DNA of 64,000 nt. It comes from Dioscorea cayenensis subsp. rotundata. Taxonomy: Eukaryota; Streptophyta; Magnoliopsida; Dioscoreales; Dioscoreaceae. Under the pieces are notes generated by a model. The model was given only the letters and a program-made list of their open reading frames with translations. It was not told the origin of the DNA and made no database searches. Below, piece after piece: positions 45,701-56,909 of this stretch. The stretch spans positions 28,802,185 through 28,866,184 of the forward strand of contig NC_052471.1 of the NCBI RefSeq assembly GCF_009730915.1. Direction: 5' to 3'. Position numbers and translations under genes: made by a program. How positions within the stretch are numbered: position 1 is the first letter of the stretch; each line of letters starts with the position of its first letter.

Positions 45701-48043
45701 AAACTAGAATTTAGTTAGAATATAAACAAATAAAATTATATAATTAATTAATTTGATAAATGATATTTTTGGTGGTTATATATATTAATTTAATACACAT
45801 ATATTAATTATTTTAATATTTTATTATGATAAATTAAGTATATATTAATGATATTAATTACTCATAATATTAACTACACTATAATTATATTTTATAAAAT
45901 ATTAAATAAAATATAATTATAGTGTAATTAATATTAAAAATATAGTATATAATTGATATATTATAATATATTAATTATTTTAATAAATAATTAATATATT
46001 ATATTTTATTATAATAAATTAAGTATATATTAATTATATTAATTACTCATAATAATATTTGAAATTTGAATTCATATTTACATAAAATAAACTATATATT
46101 TTATAATTTATATTAATTATTACATCAAACCAGTTTTCCAAATTCAAATTTACAAATCCCTCCAACCAAACACAAAATTCTGTGATCCACCATTATAAAT
46201 ACATCAAACCAAACACTGGATTTGACTCTCCTGAATTTTCAAATACAAGGATTTGTAAATACAAATCCACTGCATTTTCAACTACATCCAACCAAACCAA
46301 TTTACTTACACTTGATTTTCACTGTTCATCTGAGTTTTTGGGGCTCTCTTTCAGTATTTTTGATTGTGCCAAAATAAAAAATCAACATTAAATTTAATAA
46401 AAAGATAGATTAGTTACGAAATAAATTGGAGCTGATTTTTGTTTCCCTTATGCAGCTGAACATAAAAAAACATGTTAAGTCCATGGTAAACATCCTTCAT
46501 AAATCCAATCTGTCAGTAGTGATCTTTTCAATGTTTCATTCTAAAAATGAATTAGCTTGTTGATTGTTCACTTGTTGCATAGGCACGCATGAGTCATGAT
46601 TGAATGACCGTGTAATATTATTTCATACTATGTCATTAACGTTATATGATGTGGAACCATGAAGTTTTTGTTGATGACTTTAAGCTATTTATGCTTTTAA
46701 AGTTGATTTCTATTCTTCCATTTTTAACACATCTTTCAGTTCCGAGCATTGTCTGATCAATTTTATCGAACTCCTGAACACCACGAGTTTGTGAGGCAGC
46801 AAGTTATTAATCAGGTTGGTCTAACCAATGCCTGTGTCATCTATTTTTCTGCATATCTCAGATTACTTTCAGTATCTGTGATGTGCATTCCTTCTGACCT
46901 ATTTCTGCAGTGATTTAAGTTATATATTAAACTTGAAACTTCTCATTGATTCTCAGCTTAAGTCTAATCCTGAGATGTATGAAGGATATGTACCCATGGC
47001 TTATGGTGACTATTTAAACAATCTGTCAAAGTAGGCCCTCTATTCAAGTTAACCATGGATCATATAGTCAATGCTGTTATTAAGGAAACAAAATTTGATT
47101 TGTCTGCTCTTTGTGAATTTTACAGGTCCGGAGAATGGGGTGATCATGTCACACTACAAGCTGCCGCTGATTCTGTATGTTAAGATTTTCCTTGTTTCAG
47201 TATTAGCCATGTTCCTTAAACTTATTTTAGAAGTTTGTTGGTGTAGCTTCTTAATCCTTTAAAAACTTTCCTCTTTTAAAACTTCCTTTTATCAAAGGGC
47301 AATTTTACAGCTAGTTCCCAGGTCTTAACCTTGCAAATTTTTTTTGTCCACATTGTTTTTGGACCAATTTATTATGGGTATAGTTCAGGAAGCAAGTAGA
47401 AAGTTAAATCAGTACCTTCCTGACAGTAGTATGAATGGTCATAAGTGCTTAAATCAAACAATTACAAGGAAAGAATGCAACTTTACTGCTGTTTGTGTGA
47501 GACAATTCGCCTCTGTTTATGGCCAAATGTGTCATTATCTTGATGTTATCGGATTGATGAACAACTTGCTCGTTTACAACTACTTTAGTGTATGTTTAAT
47601 ACAACATCTGAGTAATACTGGCTGTCTACTACTGTTGCAGTACGGCGTGAAGATTTTCGTAATAACATCCTTCAAGGACACATGCTACATTGAGATTCTG
47701 CCTCATGTGCAAAAATCTAACCGAGGTATGTTTCTACTGATTACTACTTTCCCCTAGTTGTGTCTTCCCGCTAATCATATTCATCATAAAACTGATTGAA
47801 ACCCTAAATTTTTGTAGTTATTTTCTTGAGCTTTTGGGCTGAGGTGCATTACAATTCCATTTATCCTGAAGGAGGTAATCACCAATCACTTTAGACTTTT
47901 ATATGATGCATGCCAACTTTTAACATTTGATCAAATGAATCAATTGAGTTACAGATACTTATGGTCGGCATCACCTCGCAGATTTACCGACATTGGAAAC
48001 AAAGAAAAAGCGCAGATGGTGGCGTTTCAGAAACAAGCATTAA
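42763..48043 (+). CDS. OTU-domain deubiquitinating cysteine protease (OTU9/OTU10/OTU12 type)
   Basis: Spliced from 12 coding exons, all with GT-AG borders and consistent phase: 42763-42904, 42994-43089, 43198-43352, 44845-44918, 45420-45474, 46740-46814, 46957-47030, 47126-47174, 47641-47725, 47818-47874, 47955-48043. That is 11 coding exons plus the non-coding leader exon, 951 nt, 316 aa. The N-terminus MTTYEQDPDVLQWGLDLL is shared by plant OTU9/10-like proteins. An acidic/Ser-rich segment (about 80-100) precedes the OTU domain (about 160-285). The catalytic triad is visible: Asp170 and Cys173 in QGDGNCQFRALSDQFY, and His279 in AEVHYNSIY. The C-terminus is strongly basic (KKKRRWWRFRNKH). Known role: cleavage of ubiquitin chains, cytosolic or nuclear. 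Two introns contain MITEs. It converges on the PUM gene. Confidence 0.92.
43651..44392. mobile_element. Probable hAT MITE inside an OTU-gene intron (742 bp)
   Basis: Ends TAAGGATGACAA and, inverted, TAGAAATGGCAG (8/12), a worn version of the TAGGGRTGGCAA class seen at 5480 and 38733. Flanks GAGCTGGT (43643-43650) and GAGCTCAT (44393-44400) match at 6/8, consistent with an old 8-bp duplication. GGATTTGG/GGGTTTGG words are repeated at both ends. It lies in the intron between 43352 and 44845. Confidence 0.65.
45538..46300. mobile_element. Foldback MITE in an OTU-gene intron
   Basis: The left side has GGGGTGTTTGTTTGGTAG and the right side has CCAACCAAACAC (46160-46171) and CCAACCAAACC (46288-46298), inverted versions of one another. 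Words such as GGATTTGTA / TACAAATCC recur in opposite orientation. The middle is almost pure A/T. The two right-hand candidates leave the exact end and the target duplication unresolved. Confidence 0.55.
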
Positions 48044-48679
48044 AGTTTCAAAGCAAGGAGGTATTTCTCCAGCATTTCTCCAGCATCAACTATTGTTTTA
48101 TTCAGTAAAAGGCCCAACAGAGGAGGCATCTGCTATTTAGTGATATAAAGCATGGTAGAGAAAACATCCAATGGTTTTTACCATGCATATTGCTTCTCAC
48201 TACTTGGAGAAAACAATTCTCCCTATTCAATATGGGGTTACTGTAATTGCATTGGATTATAAATATCTCAATATATATATATATATATCAAAAGGAACAA
48301 TTTGTGTGCCATTGCTGAGCACCCTTCCTTTACAGTATGTGGAAATTACACTGTTTTATCTTTACACAGTTTATGTTAAGTGCTAATGCAACGTCAGGCT
48401 TTTCTAGACTGCCAGTGACTAAACCTAAATAGATACATGGCTTCCATGGCAGTGTTGTTGCTGATGCTATTACAAACTCAAATTACCAGTTCAAAATATA
48501 CATCCGAAAAGGCGAGCAAAATTTTTATTCCAAAAGGCAGCCTATCACTTATTTACATATAAGTTGATATACTCCGTTATAACTTGCCTTTTTGTTCTCC
48601 CAAGGGAAAAGACTTGGTTGATAAGTAAGACTAGGCTCATTATCTGTACAAAAATTTCATCAATTGCTCGAACACATCT
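48044..48679. other. Shared 3' region between convergent OTU and PUM genes
   Basis: 636 bp separate the OTU stop codon (+) and the PUM stop codon (-). It holds both 3' UTRs, which may overlap. It has a (TA)n at about 48271-48288 and no other gene. Confidence 0.7.
48550..48557 (-). promoter_or_regulatory. Candidate PUF response element UGUAAAUA in the PUM 3' region
   Basis: On the - strand this reads TGTAAATA, an exact match to UGUANAUA, the sequence bound by canonical Pumilio proteins. It is about 125 nt after the PUM stop codon and would be in its 3' UTR if that UTR has ordinary length. An eight-base degenerate motif can occur by chance in AT-rich DNA. Confidence 0.4.
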
Positions 48680-51600
48680 TCAGGAAGAATGCGAGGTGAT
48701 TCCAATGTGCCTCTCTGCAAAAACACAAAACACAAAAGCCTTTTTACCGTATTTCCCTAGTACGTAACTATTAAGAATTCTAGAAAGCATAGCTTAAGAT
48801 TGTACCTCCTGCGGCAACCAGCTTTTCAACACGAGTGACAATGTGTTTTCCGTAAGTATACTTCTTTAAGGCATTTAAGTGAACTTTAATGCGTGAAAGG
48901 ATTAGCTCTCTGTTGCGATCATCACACGTCTCGAGAACCTTCTGAACGACGTAATTCCCAAACTGGTCTTTCATCATAGCCTGTTTCCAGATAAAAATAA
49001 ATAAAGCTTTAAAGAGACCAAGGAAGAGATGAAGTATGATTGACCATGTTTGGTGAGCTAGCATGTTCATGCATCCACAGACAATGTTGACTAGAATGAC
49101 TAAAACCGATGCAGGAAAGATATTTGATTTCATACACCAACTCGCACTTTCCGCAAAAATAGACTAATCCTTGTTTAAAATATCTACTTTAGAATGTCAT
49201 CGAAAGTGTCCATCCATGTTGATTTGTCCTTGTGACAGCTTAGAAAATAAATATTAGCTCAATTCCATGATCATGACAAACTGATCTACATTAACATCAT
49301 GGAGAGAAAAGATGGTGTAGCATACCTGTAAGGGTTCATTCTCATCAGTAGTACCAAGCATCTCATTTATTAGCAGCTGACGTTCTTCAGGACTACCAAA
49401 AGTCAAGCACTTCTCAACTACATTAGAAGCGAACTTCTGCTGACTCATTTTCACTATCTGCCCAATGAGTTTGCAAATAATAGCAGACCGTTCTTCTGGC
49501 TTGCCGTGTTGCAGCACATGCTTACACAACCAACCAAATTCAGATCATTATTAAAAGCATATTTATCACACAAAATACTAAAATTATCACTGATGCTCAT
49601 CAGATATTTTCCCTGAAAATCAATATAGATATATAAAATGAAAAGGACAGGTTTCCAAATTAATTTAAATGGTGATTATCAATAAAAAAATAAAATAAAA
49701 GTATGACAAACAAATACCTGAACAACATAGTTCCCATATTGATCTTGTGCCAACATGCAGACAGATTTAAGTATCTCATCCATCATGGTACTTTGTGTTT
49801 CAGGATCATCACAGTGCTCCAAGACCCTCTGTTAGCATCAATAAAGCTATCATATAATGGACCAGCAAAAATATATTCACAATGAATAAATTGACCAAAA
49901 TCGAAGTAGAGTGTCCTGTATGAAGAGTGATAAAATCGCTTGAGAACCTGAATTACACGACAACCATATGGGTGGGTGGAGAGTGCCACGACTTGCCCGT
50001 AGAAGGTCTTAATGATAAATTGAATCCTTTCTTGAGGGACACACTCGATGCACTTCTGGATTACGTGATTGCCATTCTGATCACGAACGCACTTCATAAT
50101 TGAACCTTCAAGCTCAAGAACCATTTTGGTTTGTTGCTCTACATCAACTACCTCTAAAGCCTGCAAAACAGTATGTTATAGCATTATCACACATCATTGA
50201 CAAAAGTAAGAAATTTAAAGTAACAGCAGAATAACAAAATGTCAGCTGCCAGCACAAGCTGGCAAGCAGATACTGTTATCTTGGACACTATTTACCCATG
50301 AACAATACCAAAATATTTCATTGATTGGCCCCATATAGGTGGGGAGAACACAAAATCAAACAGGTGAACTAAAGCAAAAATAGTGATAAGGTTTAGAATA
50401 TGGAACGAGCAATAATTTAAAAAAAAGTCAAGTAAGATGATAAATAAAAAAGTTGGGACTGAACCTTCTGAATAACTCTGCAACCATACATTTGAAGACT
50501 TAGAGGTAACACATGACCAGTGAGTTGGCTAGCCAATTGCTTTCTCTGAATTTCTGTGCCATGCTCAAAAAACTGCAAAACAAAGTGTTGGCATCAGAAT
50601 TTTTTTTGGAAGTAACGGCACCCACCAAAGTGAAGAACACATGCCTTTTGTATAACATAATTTCCAAAAACATCAGTCATCAAAGACCGAGCCTGTGGAA
50701 GAATTTCAGGGAAGATCTTATTTTTCTCTTCTGTGGAGGCAGTTTCTAATTTTTGTTGAATGAATCGGCTTCCGTATTGATCCATACTAGATAACATGAG
50801 AAAAAGAAAAAATGAGGCCTCTAGCAATCTTCGAAGACAAATTGTATGAAAAAATACAACATATACAACCAGTAAGATATACCTGAATTTCACAACATGG
50901 TCCACAATATCTGATAGATCAAAAGCTCTTGTTTTGTTAGTCTTAAATTCATCCAACAATGATGAAGCAAAGCCATCTTCCAGTGTGCCATTATCTAAGG
51001 TCCAAGATCCTAGAGGTCCTGCAGCAGTTCTAGTCATGGAAGGGAAACGTGATAGTCGATCACTGTGCCTTAAAGGACTCCCAATACCCAAAGATGAAAG
51101 AACAGAGGTAGATAATGGACTTCCTTGATATGGGATGCCAGCATCAAACACATTGTTGCCATAGAGTCCATGATTTAAACCACCTGATTTGCTAAAGAAG
51201 GGCATGCCATACTGTAGTCTTTGCTGCGCAAGCAATGTTTCAAGATATGCTTTCTGATAACCAGCCAAATCCACAGGGGAAGTTCCTAAAGAATTTCTTC
51301 CAAATGAAGGATCAAGCCTTGCAGAAGCCTGTGCAATAGAATCAGATGCTCCTTGCACATATTGCGCATATAGTGGATCAGCAATCGGAACTTGAAAACC
51401 AGATCCCATTTGATCGCCAGCTCTATTCAAAAATTGCTCATCAGCAGCAGCTGCCAGAGCACAAGTGAATAATGAAAAAAATTGATTAAGTTGTAGCTTG
51501 TGCAAATAATAGCAGCAGGAAACAATGGCATACCTTGGTTTTGTTGTATATCCACAGCTTGAAAGTGGCTAGAACCTGGCGTAGTGTTTGTGCCAAGAGG

Positions 51601-53557
51601 CGCCACTGTTCTATAAAGGTTACTGGAAGGTGACGGTTTTTGCAAGTTGATCTGCTCATTTGAAGTTAATTTTGATAATTCAAGGTCAGTCAAGGCACCA
51701 TTTTTCTTGGAAAAGTCAGTATAACCAGTGAACAAATCAGTTGAGATATTTAAAGGCTTGTCTTCAGACTTCTCAATGATTTTTTGTCGCAGATAATGCT
51801 TATGATCAGTGGGCCTGTTCAGTAGAAATTCAGGTTGATCAGAAAATTCATGATGAAGCTGACCTTGCACAAGATTTCCTCCTCTCTCTGATACTAATTT
51901 TTTTGATAAACTCAGGCCAGATAAAGCAGCCACCATATCACCATCATTGAGCACATGTGCAGAAACACCGCCAAGGCCGTTTGTCCCTGAAAGAGTCTTT
52001 TTCTCAACATCACTCAACCTGCCTCCTATGGAGGGAAGGCAAGGACTTGGAGATCTTCCAATGGGAGGAAGTTCAGGAGTAGTACTTCTAATAGGAGATC
52101 TCACCGCAGAAGCAAAGGAATGAGAAATTCCAGAGCCAAGGCTCTTGACCCTAACAAGGTTGGGACTAGCTGCTCCAGCATGCAGGCCTTCAATATTTTG
52201 TGATTCCTTATGGAGCAGAGAGTGTTGAGAGTCAGATGCCGCTACACGGTCGACAACATTATCAAAAGCATTGCGACTAACCGGGCGTGAGTGGTGCATA
52301 GGCATGGATGTAGAAAGATTAAGTTCTTCCTGGAAGAAGACAAAAAGATGTCAGCATAAAACTTAAAATAGGATAAAACAGTTTTGTCATGAATGCAGTC
52401 CTAATATGAAAGCAATGAAGGAAATTTTAAAATTATAAAAAAGAGTAAGACAAGCATACTGGAAAGAAGAGTGACAAAAAAAGTTGGACCAAAATAAAAA
52501 CTAAAATGCAAGGAAGTGATGAAAATAGCATTTAACAAACTGGTTTGCATAGCTTTGATATGAAAAGAAATATCACAGACAGAATGGCCATGTGCCCAAC
52601 AATCAGCATTGAGAACACTAACACTGGTAACCGGCTACTCATAATAAGTAGCTGAATTCCCGAAATAAAAACAAGAGAAACAGAATTTTCTATTTATGAT
52701 GACATCCAAAACTGATAAAAGAACAACAACTTGACAAAAGAAGTTCCAACACCAGCCATTATTGACAAAATCCAAAGCAAGGACAACATAAGTTTTCAGT
52801 CATGAAACTTTTAGTATATCTTTTGAGTTTTCAGTCATGAATATATTCACAATTACATTTATTCTTGCTATCTACCTATTGATTCATTTGAAAGAAAGTA
52901 AACAACAAGAGCAAAATATTGACAAAAAAGAATTAAACTTTAAAAGACCTGAACAACATCAGCAAAGCTTTTCCTCCGAGCGCCAAGGCCGACGTCCGGC
53001 AATCCCATAAGTGCATTGGCACCATGACCGGACCATTGCGAGGACTGCTGCTGCGGTGGTAACACCCCTGGCTGCAAAGAAAACAGTGAGCTACTACTCC
53101 CATCACCCTCCCAAGACTCTTTTTTCCTCCGATCACCAATCCCTCCAAATCCATGAAACCTCTGCGCCACCCTCCAGTCCTCCTTTGACACCATCGGCGG
53201 TGGCAACCTCGGATTCAAATTCTCATTGGAATAATAGTATGACAAGTAAGCAGGGTGCGACCTCATCTCGTCCTCAGAGAGCATCTCGCCGGCATCATGG
53301 TTATCAACGAACAGAGACTCCGGTTGGCCGCCTGGGGCACCAAACAAGTTCCCGACGGCCCTCCTCGAACCCTCAACAGTTGGCGGCGCGCTCCCACTAC
53401 GGTAAAGGTTAAGCTCCCGCTCACGCTCCCGATCAAGCGCCGCCCGGCTCTGGTGCTGCTGTTCACGCAGCACCGCTTCAAGATCCCTCTCGAAGTCCTC
53501 AAACCCTCCGTTCACCGCCGGCGCCGGCGCCATCCTCACCGATCCCTCGCTAACCAT
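48680..53557 (-). CDS. Pumilio/PUF-family RNA-binding protein (APUM1-like)
   Basis: Ten coding exons on the - strand: 53557-52949, 52329-51534, 51450-50883, 50786-50645, 50572-50465, 50160-49948, 49828-49718, 49520-49326, 48980-48806, 48714-48680; 2952 nt, 983 aa, phase-consistent. The N-terminal NABP-like region includes [27 protein letters not shown] and [20 protein letters not shown]. The Ser/Pro-rich middle has [16 protein letters not shown]. The C-terminal PUF domain (about 632-975) has eight repeats with RNA-contact residues S664/R665/Q668, N700/Y701/Q704, C736/R737/Q740, N772/H773/Q776, C808/R809/Q812, N845/Y846/Q849, S881/N882/E885 and N923/Y924/Q927. By the known PUF code these read UGUAUAUA. 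It binds mRNA 3' UTRs in the cytoplasm to repress or destabilise them. One intron (50644-50573) appears to use a GC donor. The end [11 protein letters not shown] is family-typical. Confidence 0.94.
50573..50644 (-). other. Probable GC-AG intron in PUM
   Basis: Exon 4 must end after CAAAAG (K705) to join FFEHGTEIQ in the next exon, as the family sequence IQKFFEHG demands. The next bases are GCATGT, so the donor is GC; the acceptor is TTTGCAG at 50573-50579. The nearest GT (at 50640-50639) would add 4 nt and shift the frame. GC donors are a known minor class and usually have AG before them, as here. Short intron, 72 bp. Confidence 0.8.
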
Positions 53558-53980
53558 CTACTCTCAAACCCCAAAAAACCAAATCAAAAGTCCACAAATT
53601 TCTCACCTTTGTACCAATTCCTACATCAAATCAACCAGAAAAATCCCACAATAAACGATTTTTCCTACTCAGATGAGAAGATCACGAGCTAAATCGTGAG
53701 AAAAACAGAGAAAACCCCAAACTTTTCTCAGGGTTTTCGATCGGAAAAGAGATCTAGGGTTTCAGGGGCGAAAGGATGTTCTTTTCGGAAGCGAGAGGAA
53801 TGAAGAGAAGAGGTAATATAACTGTTTTGAAGAAACGTTGGGACGCTTAAAACCGTTGGATTAGATCTGAACGGCTGAAAATCCACTACGGGTTTTGCTA
53901 GTTTATAGCATCGCTAAGCGTGCAGATGATTGCAATTGTGACCGTTAGATTTGTGTCATCTCAAATCTCAGCCGTAGATT
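53558..53980 (-). promoter_or_regulatory. 5' leader and promoter of PUM
   Basis: A leader of a few hundred bases is likely. Upstream, between 53830 and 53980, are CCGTTGGATTAGATCTGAACGG (given here as CCGTTGG and GAACGGCTGA, 53853-53875), GACCGTTAGA (53940-53949) and CTCAGCCGTAG. They resemble the AACGG words in the OTU promoter. No clear TATA box is seen, as is common for housekeeping genes. Confidence 0.5.
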
Positions 53981-54259
53981 CGGGGCAACAATAAAAAAAT
54001 ATTGAGTTTATTTAATTTCCTTTTTAAATAATAACCTTATTTATTATCCTAATATTATGGAAATATAATTCCACAATTTTAAAACTTTTCTCTTGGAATT
54101 TAATGTCATCAATTACTCCATAAAATAGACCTAATTAATATTTACTATGTTTTTTTTAAGTAAATAAAAATCCCTATTTATTTTTTTATTTATTTGGTTA
54201 GGCTTTTTGGGCTTGGTAGTGGGCCGGTTCATTTTTTTTAATAAAAATAAAAAACTAAA
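53981..54259. other. AT-rich intergenic DNA
   Basis: No gene is seen. It separates the PUM promoter from the repeat block that follows. Confidence 0.5.
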
Positions 54260-55245
54260 TCTGAACAACTAAATTAGAAATTTGTTTCAGAAATTGCCTA
54301 AATATGATTATGTACTTGGGAAATATAAATTAAAATATAATATATTTCCATTTTTATATAAATACGAAAATTATATATTGCATGCCTTATATATTATCAG
54401 ATATATTAATGGTAAATTAAAATAAAAAAATATTTTATTTTAGTTAATGATAAATTTTAGTACTAATTAAAATAGAAATTTGAAAAACTAAAAGAGAAAT
54501 TTATTTAAGAATTTCCTAAATATGATTATTTTACTTGGGATATTGAAAATTAAAATATAACTTATTTCCATTTTTACATAAATATGAAAATTATATATTG
54601 CATGCCTTATATATTATCATATACATTAATATGAAATTAAAATAAGAAAATAAATATTATTTTATTTTATTTTATGTTAAATTAGTATTTATTAAATTCA
54701 AAATTCGGAAAACTAAAATAGAATATTATTTTTTCAGAAATTGCCTAAATATGATTAGTTTACTTGGGAAATAAAAATTAAAATATAACTTATAAACAAC
54801 CATATGAATAAACATTGTCATTATAAGGGAACTTTACATATAAATATTTTCATTATAGTCAAGTATGTGTTAATTGGAATCTTTTATATAAAGAAAATGT
54901 TACATAATTAAATTATTTGTTAAATATAAATTTGTTTATATCTAAATTTAACATTAAAAATATATAAACATAAAATTTAATATTTTTCAGAAATTGCCTA
55001 AATATGATTATTTTACTTGAGAAATAAAAATTAAAATATAACTTATAAACAACCATATGAATAAACATTGTCATTATTAGGAAACTTTACATATAAATAT
55101 TCTCATTCTAGTCAAGCATATGTTAAATGGAAACTTAAATATAAAGAAAATGTTACATAATTAAATTATTTACTAAATATAAAATTGTTTAAATTTAAAT
55201 TTAACATTAAAAATATATATAAACATAAAAATAAATAAATATAAG
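54260..55245. repeat. Four imperfect tandem copies of a ~220-250-bp AT-rich unit
   Basis: The landmark GAAATTGCCTAAATATGATT occurs at about 54289, 54733 and 54987 and, slightly altered, near 54509. It is followed each time by TTACTTGGGAAATA and AAATTAAAATATAA. Copies 1-2 continue with TTTCCATTTTTA and TTGCATGCCTTATATATTATCA; copies 3-4 continue instead with AACAACCATATGAATAAAC and TTACATATAAATAT. The array is thus two subtypes in the order A-A-B-B. Confidence 0.85.
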
Positions 55246-55499
55246 CATTAGAGTAAAAGTATACATATAGAAGTTCTCAAATTAATAAATATCTTACAAA
55301 AGGAATTTTTATGTAATTTTTATTGAAAATTTCTTTTATTATTTTATTGTGTGTGCGCGCCCGCGGGGAGGGGGGATTGGGGCTTATGATGGATATTCCT
55401 ACCACTTTATTTTTTTAGATAATTTTTTTTATGTTGTTATTTGTTAATAGATAGATATATACTATTATATTTTTTTAAGTTTAATGTTATTAAAAATTC

Positions 55500-55676
55500 T
55501 TACTGCCAACGACCATTTGGTCTATTGGCATCGGGTCTCCTACATAAGATGTTCACCTCGAGTGTCGAGTGTGGCTCCCCGAATTCGATCCCTATCTCGC
55601 GCAAAGTAAGAGCACGGTTCGGTGGTGAGCGCGGCTCCTCGCGCTTGTCGCCTTTCTAAAAAAACAAAGAAAAAAT
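55500..55676 (+). mobile_element. tRNA-derived SINE
   Basis: A-box TGGTCTATTGGCATCGGGT (about 55519-55537) and B-box GAATTCGATCCC (about 55579-55590) form an RNA polymerase III promoter. The GC-rich body includes GGTTCGGTGGTGAGCGCGGC. It ends CTTTCTAAAAAAACAAAG, a typical plant SINE tail. It stands out as a GC-rich island in AT-rich DNA. Confidence 0.8.
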
Positions 55677-56909
55677 TTTACTTTAAAATGACTCCTTAAA
55701 TTTAAAAATATCTGCAAATATAATTGTGCCATATAATCATAAAAAAGTATATAGGTTGAAATTGTAATTAACAGATGAAATTTATAATTTTAGTTTTATT
55801 TTTTATTTTTTTAATAAAATCTTTACATTGAATGAAAATACAAACATGCCATCCACTATTAATTATTGTAGTGTATTTGTATTTTATTTTATTTCTTTTC
55901 CTAAAACCCCTTTAAATTTCCTTAACATAACCATTTAATACTAAATTTTTTAATAGTATAGTTGTTATCCATTTTATAAATTATAATTTTTTTTATAGTT
56001 TCATTGTAGATTTTTCAAATCTAAAAATAAGTGCTAAAATTTTAACAAATAAATTTATAACATTTTATCAAATATATTATATATTTGTTATTTATTAATA
56101 ATTCACTATTTTAAACCACCATGATTATGAGCATTAATTTATTAAATTTGTACTAATTTCAACTATTTGTTGCAATCATCCATAAGTGAATTGTCAAATT
56201 ATTTTAATACCATGTACAATAATGTATTTAATTTTTTTTATAAAAGCAAACAATAGTGTGTTTGGTGTGACATTAGTCTGAGATAAGGATTTTTTTTATA
56301 TATAATTTTGTGGTAAGGAAAATTTTCCTTTTTTTTTTTACTTGATATTTATTTGACATTAATTAAAATTAAAAATTATATTTTTAATTAATAATAGAAG
56401 TTTATTAGTATTAATAATTTTCAGAATTGAATTATTAAAATATGTACTAAAAAAACAAATCGGTGCTTGTTATCTTTTAAATATTTCATAGGACAAGATA
56501 ATATAATATTATATATATATATATATATATATGAGAAAAATGAAATTTTGAAATGGAATGACAAGAAAATATGATGAGATTTTCATTTCCTGTTAATTCA
56601 AAAAAGAAGATAATAAATCATTAAATTAAAAGAAAATTATTGTCCCTATGGTGAAAACATTAAACTAATATTCAAATAAGACTAAAAAAAAAGGTGCTGG
56701 AAGTCAGTAAGAGACATCAACAGATTGATTGCATAAGTAGGGGTAAAATACCTCACCTTACATGCAAGGCCTAATTTTAAGAAATAAATAAATAAATAAA
56801 AGAGCATGTTAAGCTCCATTAGAAATAACACACTACAGAAAAATAGCCCAACAATAAGAATGATAATAGTAATGGAAATAGAAAAAGTAATGGTAATGGT
56901 AATGAAAAA
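55677..56909. other. AT-rich intergenic DNA, no gene seen
   Basis: (TA)n at about 56511-56531 and several T runs. No gene, RNA gene or transposon end is resolved. Confidence 0.55.

Noticed and set aside
47344..47757. 137-residue open frame as a separate gene
   Set aside because: It is read-through of an OTU intron into the exon at 47641-47725.
53011..53692. Two long plus-strand frames at the start of PUM
   Set aside because: They are antisense to PUM exon 1, whose reading matches the Pumilio N-terminus.
55441..55659. 72-residue open frame at 55441
   Set aside because: It lies over the SINE; the polymerase III boxes and tail explain the sequence.
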